10,842 nucleotides of DNA from Promethearchaeota archaeon (GTDB lineage Archaea; Asgardarchaeota; Lokiarchaeia; Sigynarchaeales; SOKP01). The notes beneath the pieces were generated by a model that was given only the letters and a program-made list of their open reading frames with translations, was not told the origin of the DNA and made no database searches. This document shows, piece by piece, positions 7,604-10,842 of the stretch; position 1 is the stretch's first letter; the number at the start of each line of letters is the position of its first letter. The stretch spans positions 1 to 10,842 of the forward strand of contig JAHLWV010000061.1 in NCBI GenBank assembly GCA_019057735.1, read 5' to 3'. The translations under genes were made by a program, and so were the position numbers.

Positions 7604-8131
7604 ATGTCAATTTTTAAATTAAAAGTTTTACTCACGGGTGCTGCTGCTGTTGGAAAGACGAGTCTTGTACAGAGATTTATCAAAAACCGATTTGCGGCAA
7701 ACTACAAATTAACAGTAGGAGTAGATATTCTCACCAAAGATGTTGAGTTTAGACAAGGCGAAGTAGCAACTTTAAGCATATGGGATATTGGAGGCCAACA
7801 ACGTTTTGAATTCATCCGTTCAACCTTTTATAAGGGAGCAGCAGGTGCTCTATTAGTTTTTGACTTAACGCGTGAGCAAACTTACATCGAAACAAGAAAA
7901 TGGTTAACTGAAATAAGACAATTTAGTAGCCAAAACATCCCCTTTGTATTAATCGGGAATAAAGCAGATTTGGTTGAGGATGTCGGAGAGGTAATAGATA
8001 GAGAAGAGGCTCGGGCTTTTGCTGAGTCGGAAGGTAGTATTTACATTGAGACTTCCGCAAAAACAGGCATTAATGTTGACGACGCTTTTACTGAACTTAC
8101 ACGTAGAATTGTTGAGTCAAGAACTCAATAA
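7604..8131 (+). CDS. Rab/Ras-like small GTPase
   Basis: This 175-residue single-domain GTPase has all five G motifs. G1 is GAAAVGKTS (12-20, with Lys18 and Thr19). Switch I has Thr37 in LTVGVDI, close to the Rab IGVDF signature. G3 is DIGGQ (61-65), with Gln65 matching Ras Gln61. G4 is NKAD (119-122) and G5 is ETSAK (149-153). WDIGGQQRF and FYKGA also follow the Rab pattern. By family knowledge it is a GTP/GDP switch in the cytoplasm. There is Ala14-Ala15 where Ras has Gly12-Gly13, and Gly-Gly in switch II as in Arf and many archaeal GTPases. The protein ends SRTQ with no Cys near the C terminus, so lipid anchoring by prenylation is not expected. Partners are unknown, and no GAP or roadblock/longin gene is adjacent. 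The GTPase fold is certain; the Rab-like assignment is probable. Confidence 0.96.
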   Translation: MSIFKLKVLLTGAAAVGKTSLVQRFIKNRFAANYKLTVGVDILTKDVEFRQGEVATLSIWDIGGQQRFEFIRSTFYKGAAGALLVFDLTREQTYIETRKWLTEIRQFSSQNIPFVLIGNKADLVEDVGEVIDREEARAFAESEGSIYIETSAKTGINVDDAFTELTRRIVESRTQ

Positions 8132-8145
8132 TCCTAGCTTATTCC

Positions 8146-8151
8146 TTTTTT
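8146..8151 (+). terminator. Possible T-tract terminator of the GTPase gene
   Basis: A run of six T follows the GTPase stop by 14 nt, inside the 64-bp convergent spacer. Archaeal termination often occurs at such U-tracts without a hairpin. No hairpin is visible here, so the call is tentative. Confidence 0.35.
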
Positions 8152-8195
8152 AGTTCCAAAACATAGATTTTACTACTTTGTTTACATAATTTGTT

Positions 8196-9614
8196 TTATT
8201 CTTCTTCAAAATTCTCACATAAATCATCGTGAATAATTTTAATAGCATCATCGATTCTTTCTCTTTTTATGACTAAAGAGAGGTTCATTTCCTCAGTACT
8301 TTGAGTTATTGCTTTTACACGTACTTTTTTCTTTTCTAAAGCTTGAAATATCATTACTCTTGTTAGATTTTCTAAGACCTTAAAACCTGTAATGTTTATT
8401 ATTGCGACTTTTTCAGATTTAATTTCAAAAAAATCTGTAAAGTAACCAGAGCTTTCTAACGATTCTACTGCTCTGATGGAATCTGCTTCTTTCACGATAA
8501 AGGAAGTACTAATTTCTGAAGCACTTTGAGCAACTAAGGAGACGCTTATTCTATTTTTACTCATAACTTTAAATATTTTGGCTAAAATGCCAGGTACATC
8601 AACTAAACTCCCTGAAGATACAGTTATTATTACTGCGTCCTCAACAGTGGAAATACCTTTGATTTCATTTTTATCAGTCATAGCAGATATTGTAGTAAAT
8701 TCAACTCTCTCAAGAGGTTTGTTGAAGTTTCTCAGTTCAAGTGGAATCTTTTCATTTTCAATTGCTTCAAGACATTTCGGATGGAGTATTTTTGCTCCAA
8801 AATTTGCAATGTGTTTTGCTTCTTTGTAATCTAAATGTTTTATGAGCGTTGATTTTGAGATGTATTTTGGATTTATGGCTAACAAACCATCTACATCTTT
8901 CCATAAAATTACTTTTATGTTCTTATCGTTCGCAACTTCGTATATCGAATGTGCAAGAATAGTTGCGGTATAATCTGAGCCCCCTCTCCCGAAAGTGGTC
9001 GTGTATCCAATTTTATTTCTCCCTATGAAACCAGTAATAGAGATTATTATATCTTTTTTGGTGTTCTCTAGTAAAGGAATTATTAATTTTTTTACACGTA
9101 CGTTAGTAAATTTATAGAAAGGATATGCGTTGTTAAACTCATCATTTGTTATGATCACTTTATTTGCTGGAATGTAAACTGATTCTAGCCCTTTACTTAA
9201 GATATATTGGTTCAAGATGTATGTAGATAAAACCTCTCCAAAGCTTAGGACATAATCTTTGTAATAAGGCTCTAATCCGAACTCTTTAATATCCTCTAAA
9301 GTGTCTTCCAATTCACTAAGTCTTTTATCAACCCAAACTTTCGCTTTAGCGTAATGCTCAGTATCTTCGTCGAATATTTGTTCAATCATATTAATATGCT
9401 TACTCTCCAAGATAGCAATATTATCATCAAGAATTTTTGAATTGGTAACATTTAGTGCTGTATTCAATAATAAATCCGTTATTCCATTGAAGGCTGAAGC
9501 CACAATAATTTTTTTGGAATTTTTATAAATGTTTAGTATTTCGAGAATTTTCTTGAAAGCATTCTTATCAATTAAACAGCTTCCACCAAATTTCATAATA
9601 ACAATTGGAGTCAT
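8196..9614 (-). CDS. Aspartate kinase, monofunctional, with two C-terminal ACT domains
   Basis: This 472-residue protein phosphorylates L-aspartate with ATP to give 4-phospho-aspartate, the first step to lysine, threonine and methionine. The amino-acid kinase domain occupies about residues 3-300. It has KFGGS (8-12), the SFGE segment (124-127), the FGRGGSDYTA loop (208-217), WKDVDG (238-243) and GAKILHP (273-279). Two ACT domains follow at about 325-395 and 402-470, with effector-loop-like QSASEISTSFIV and QSTEEMNLSLVI, which suggests feedback control by an end-product amino acid. There is no fused homoserine dehydrogenase. The segment usually written T-x-D-P-R reads AINPK (246-250), a modest divergence. 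The start ATG is 6 codons before a second Met that directly precedes the KFGGS motif. No strong ribosome site is seen, only a weak GAG about 10 nt upstream. Whether it acts as LysC or ThrA type cannot be told here. Confidence 0.95.
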   Translation of the reverse strand: MTPIVIMKFGGSCLIDKNAFKKILEILNIYKNSKKIIVASAFNGITDLLLNTALNVTNSKILDDNIAILESKHINMIEQIFDEDTEHYAKAKVWVDKRLSELEDTLEDIKEFGLEPYYKDYVLSFGEVLSTYILNQYILSKGLESVYIPANKVIITNDEFNNAYPFYKFTNVRVKKLIIPLLENTKKDIIISITGFIGRNKIGYTTTFGRGGSDYTATILAHSIYEVANDKNIKVILWKDVDGLLAINPKYISKSTLIKHLDYKEAKHIANFGAKILHPKCLEAIENEKIPLELRNFNKPLERVEFTTISAMTDKNEIKGISTVEDAVIITVSSGSLVDVPGILAKIFKVMSKNRISVSLVAQSASEISTSFIVKEADSIRAVESLESSGYFTDFFEIKSEKVAIINITGFKVLENLTRVMIFQALEKKKVRVKAITQSTEEMNLSLVIKRERIDDAIKIIHDDLCENFEEE

Positions 9615-9783
9615 AATATACGCTCATGCAATATTAATATTTGAAGAATGTTACCTTTTTAATTATAAAAAGAAAAAAAGTCTTATTAGTATGTTGGAAT
9701 TATGGTTCTTTATTTGAAGAATTTTTACTAAAATTCTAAAAATCTTCAAAATAAGTTATAAAAATAAGAAATTTTAGATAAAA
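9615..9783 (-). promoter_or_regulatory. Intergenic region with aspartate kinase promoter candidate and TTTGAAGA repeats
   Basis: Read on the minus strand, a TTTTTATAATT element (9661-9671) sits about 50 nt before the aspartate kinase ATG, suitable for an archaeal TATA box with a leader of about 25 nt. The spacer also has an 11-bp direct repeat, ATTTGAAGAAT, at 9639-9649 and 9712-9722, and an inverted copy of its TTTGAAGA core at 9742-9749. Downstream of the proline-rich gene the minus strand has a short T-run (9760-9764) that may end its transcript. All of these are visual calls. Confidence 0.35.
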
Positions 9784-10842
9784 TTATCTTCCCAGTAATT
9801 TTTCAGTTTCTTTAATCTGTTCATTAATATTTTTTTCAATTGTAGATAACTTCTTCTTCTTTTCCTCAAGTTCATCTCCAGTGATTTCCCCAGTAAGTTC
9901 CTTCATGTCAAAATCTAACGACATTTTGGTGATGCTCGCTTTCTTTATTTTTAGATCCATCAAAGATTTTTCTAAACCTGCCTTTTGGGCCGCATCGCTT
10001 ACTACGGCTTTTTCGGGCATATCAACTGTAGTTTCATTTGGCACGACATCAGGTTGAGTCTTTACTATAGATTCTTTAGGAGGTTTGGGAGGTGCTACTT
10101 TTGGTGGTTTTTTAATTAAAGTAGTGGGGCTCACGGGTATAGGAGGTGGAATTGGTTCTTTTGGTATATCTGACATCTTAGGTGTTGGAATTTTAGGCGC
10201 TTTCTGAATCTTGGGCGTGGTGTCCTTCACAGGTGGTACGAATCCCGAAGGCATTTTTTTACCTACTAATTCTGTTGGTGAAATTAGTACGGGTTTTTTT
10301 GCTACTGTAGGATTAGAGACGTGGGCGAATGGTGATGTCTTCAGTTTATTTTTAGCGTCTTTAGGTACTACCGTTACACTTTTTGGCCTTTGTTTCACCA
10401 TAAAATCTGCGGGGTTTAAATTCAAACCTACAGCTGTTTTAAAGATTTTAGGCTGAATTAACATCTCAGGTTCGTTTTCTTTTTGGATTACTTCCTTCTT
10501 TTCCTCTATTGGTTTTGCAGGTTCAGTTAATTCTGATTTTTTCTCAGCTACTTCTACTTTTTTATGAATGAGTTCTGGAGTGGTAGCAGGTATTTTTGGC
10601 TTCACTAAATCCTCAACTTTGGGACTATCTGGTAAAGTAGGTTTTTTAAGTTTAGGTGGCGTTTCTATTGGTTTAGGTGGGGTTTTTACTGGTTTAGGTG
10701 GCGTTTTTATTGGTTTAGGCGGGGTTTTTATTGGTTTAGGTGGGCCTTCTATCGGTTTAGGTGGTTCTTTTATTGGTTTAGGTGGTTCTTTTATTGGTTT
10801 AGGTGGTTCTTTTATTGGTTTAGGTGGTTCTTGAACTGGTTG
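9784..10842 (-). CDS. Proline-rich repeat protein with C-terminal helical hairpin, 5' end outside window
   Basis: The frame is open through the right edge, so 352 C-terminal residues are visible and the true start lies outside. A GTG at 10605 could be mistaken for a start, but the repeat array upstream of it is in frame. Visible order: nine 7-residue repeats of type E/T-P-P-K-P-I-K (about residues 5-67), a low-complexity Lys/Glu/Pro stretch, a second proline-rich stretch with PIPPPIPV and APPKPP, then about 63 C-terminal residues forming a charged helical hairpin (LMDLKIKKASITK, then LTGEITGDELEEKKKKL, ending LLGR). The proline-rich part is probably disordered and may bind proline-recognising domains; this is inference. 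I recognise no named family. It lies 169 bp upstream of aspartate kinase on the same strand and probably has its own transcript end. Confidence 0.85.
   Translation of the reverse strand, partial: QPVQEPPKPIKEPPKPIKEPPKPIKEPPKPIEGPPKPIKTPPKPIKTPPKPVKTPPKPIETPPKLKKPTLPDSPKVEDLVKPKIPATTPELIHKKVEVAEKKSELTEPAKPIEEKKEVIQKENEPEMLIQPKIFKTAVGLNLNPADFMVKQRPKSVTVVPKDAKNKLKTSPFAHVSNPTVAKKPVLISPTELVGKKMPSGFVPPVKDTTPKIQKAPKIPTPKMSDIPKEPIPPPIPVSPTTLIKKPPKVAPPKPPKESIVKTQPDVVPNETTVDMPEKAVVSDAAQKAGLEKSLMDLKIKKASITKMSLDFDMKELTGEITGDELEEKKKKLSTIEKNINEQIKETEKLLGR
10642..10830 (-). repeat. 21-bp tandem repeat encoding nine (E/T)PPKPIK units
   Basis: Nine in-frame 21-bp units cover exactly 189 bp. On the plus strand the unit reads as variants of GGTTTAGGTGGTTCTTTTATT. 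In protein order, the first three units are EPPKPIK, followed by EPPKPIE, GPPKPIK, TPPKPIK, TPPKPVK, TPPKPIE and a degenerate TPPKLKK. The N-terminal units are nearly identical at DNA level, while the C-terminal ones have drifted, consistent with recent expansion at the upstream end. The preceding residues, QPVQ, show the array begins close to the right edge. Confidence 0.92.

Noticed and set aside
8578..8829. Plus-strand 83-codon ORF inside aspartate kinase
   Set aside because: Antisense to conserved kinase and ACT residues, with no independent support.
9776..9789. Palindrome AGATAA-AA-TTATCT over the stop of the proline-rich gene
   Set aside because: The 2-nt centre is too tight for an RNA hairpin, and short A/T palindromes are common at this composition.
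10211..10456. Plus-strand 81-codon ORF
   Set aside because: Antisense shadow of the proline-rich gene, with no ribosome site and no recognisable domain.
10568..10834. Plus-strand ORF rich in GLGG repeats
   Set aside because: It is the antisense reading of the 21-bp PPKPIK repeat. The minus frame continues for hundreds of residues into a plausible protein, while the plus frame has no ribosome site.
1..10842. tRNA, rRNA, insertion sequence or attachment site
   Set aside because: I saw no cloverleaf-like sequence, no transposase motifs, and no terminal inverted repeats or target duplications.

Overview
The window is AT-rich and looks archaeal, most likely from an Asgard archaeon (Promethearchaeota, Loki/Thor-like). 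This is an inference from gene content. The window holds a Rab/Ras-type small GTPase with an Asgard-style DIGGQ switch II, a giant non-secreted coiled-coil protein built from eukaryote-like TPR/MIT-like hairpins, a proline-rich scaffold-like protein, and a RACo-type corrinoid activator of the kind linked to methyl-corrinoid and Wood-Ljungdahl chemistry. The two clear Shine-Dalgarno sites are GAGG cores 6-7 nt from ATG, and the upstream regions are AT-rich with TATA-like boxes. No 16S rRNA or ribosomal gene is present to confirm the taxon.

Layout. At 1-222 (+) lies the tail of a small membrane protein that can be read only with frame changes. It converges on a 1641-residue minus-strand gene (233-5158) that encodes fourteen helical hairpins. 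From the fourth hairpin onward they are spaced almost exactly 116 residues apart. A 180-bp divergent promoter region separates this gene from a plus-strand 655-residue RACo-like protein (5339-7306), which has an N-terminal 2Fe-2S ferredoxin domain and a C-terminal ASKHA ATPase. A 297-bp, very AT-rich gap leads to the 175-residue small GTPase (7604-8131, +). A 64-bp convergent spacer follows, then a minus-strand monofunctional aspartate kinase with two ACT domains (8196-9614). The window ends inside a minus-strand proline-rich protein (9784 to beyond 10842) that carries nine tandem copies of a 7-residue PPKPIK-type repeat.

The genes do not form one operon: orientations alternate and most genes have their own upstream region. 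RACo and aspartate kinase are metabolic (corrinoid reactivation; entry to Lys/Thr/Met synthesis). The giant repeat protein, the GTPase and the proline-rich protein are the cell-organisation type genes that make Asgard genomes unusual. Any physical link among these three is speculation from proximity. The most distinctive feature is the 116-residue register of the giant protein, which suggests a molecular ruler or elongated scaffold.
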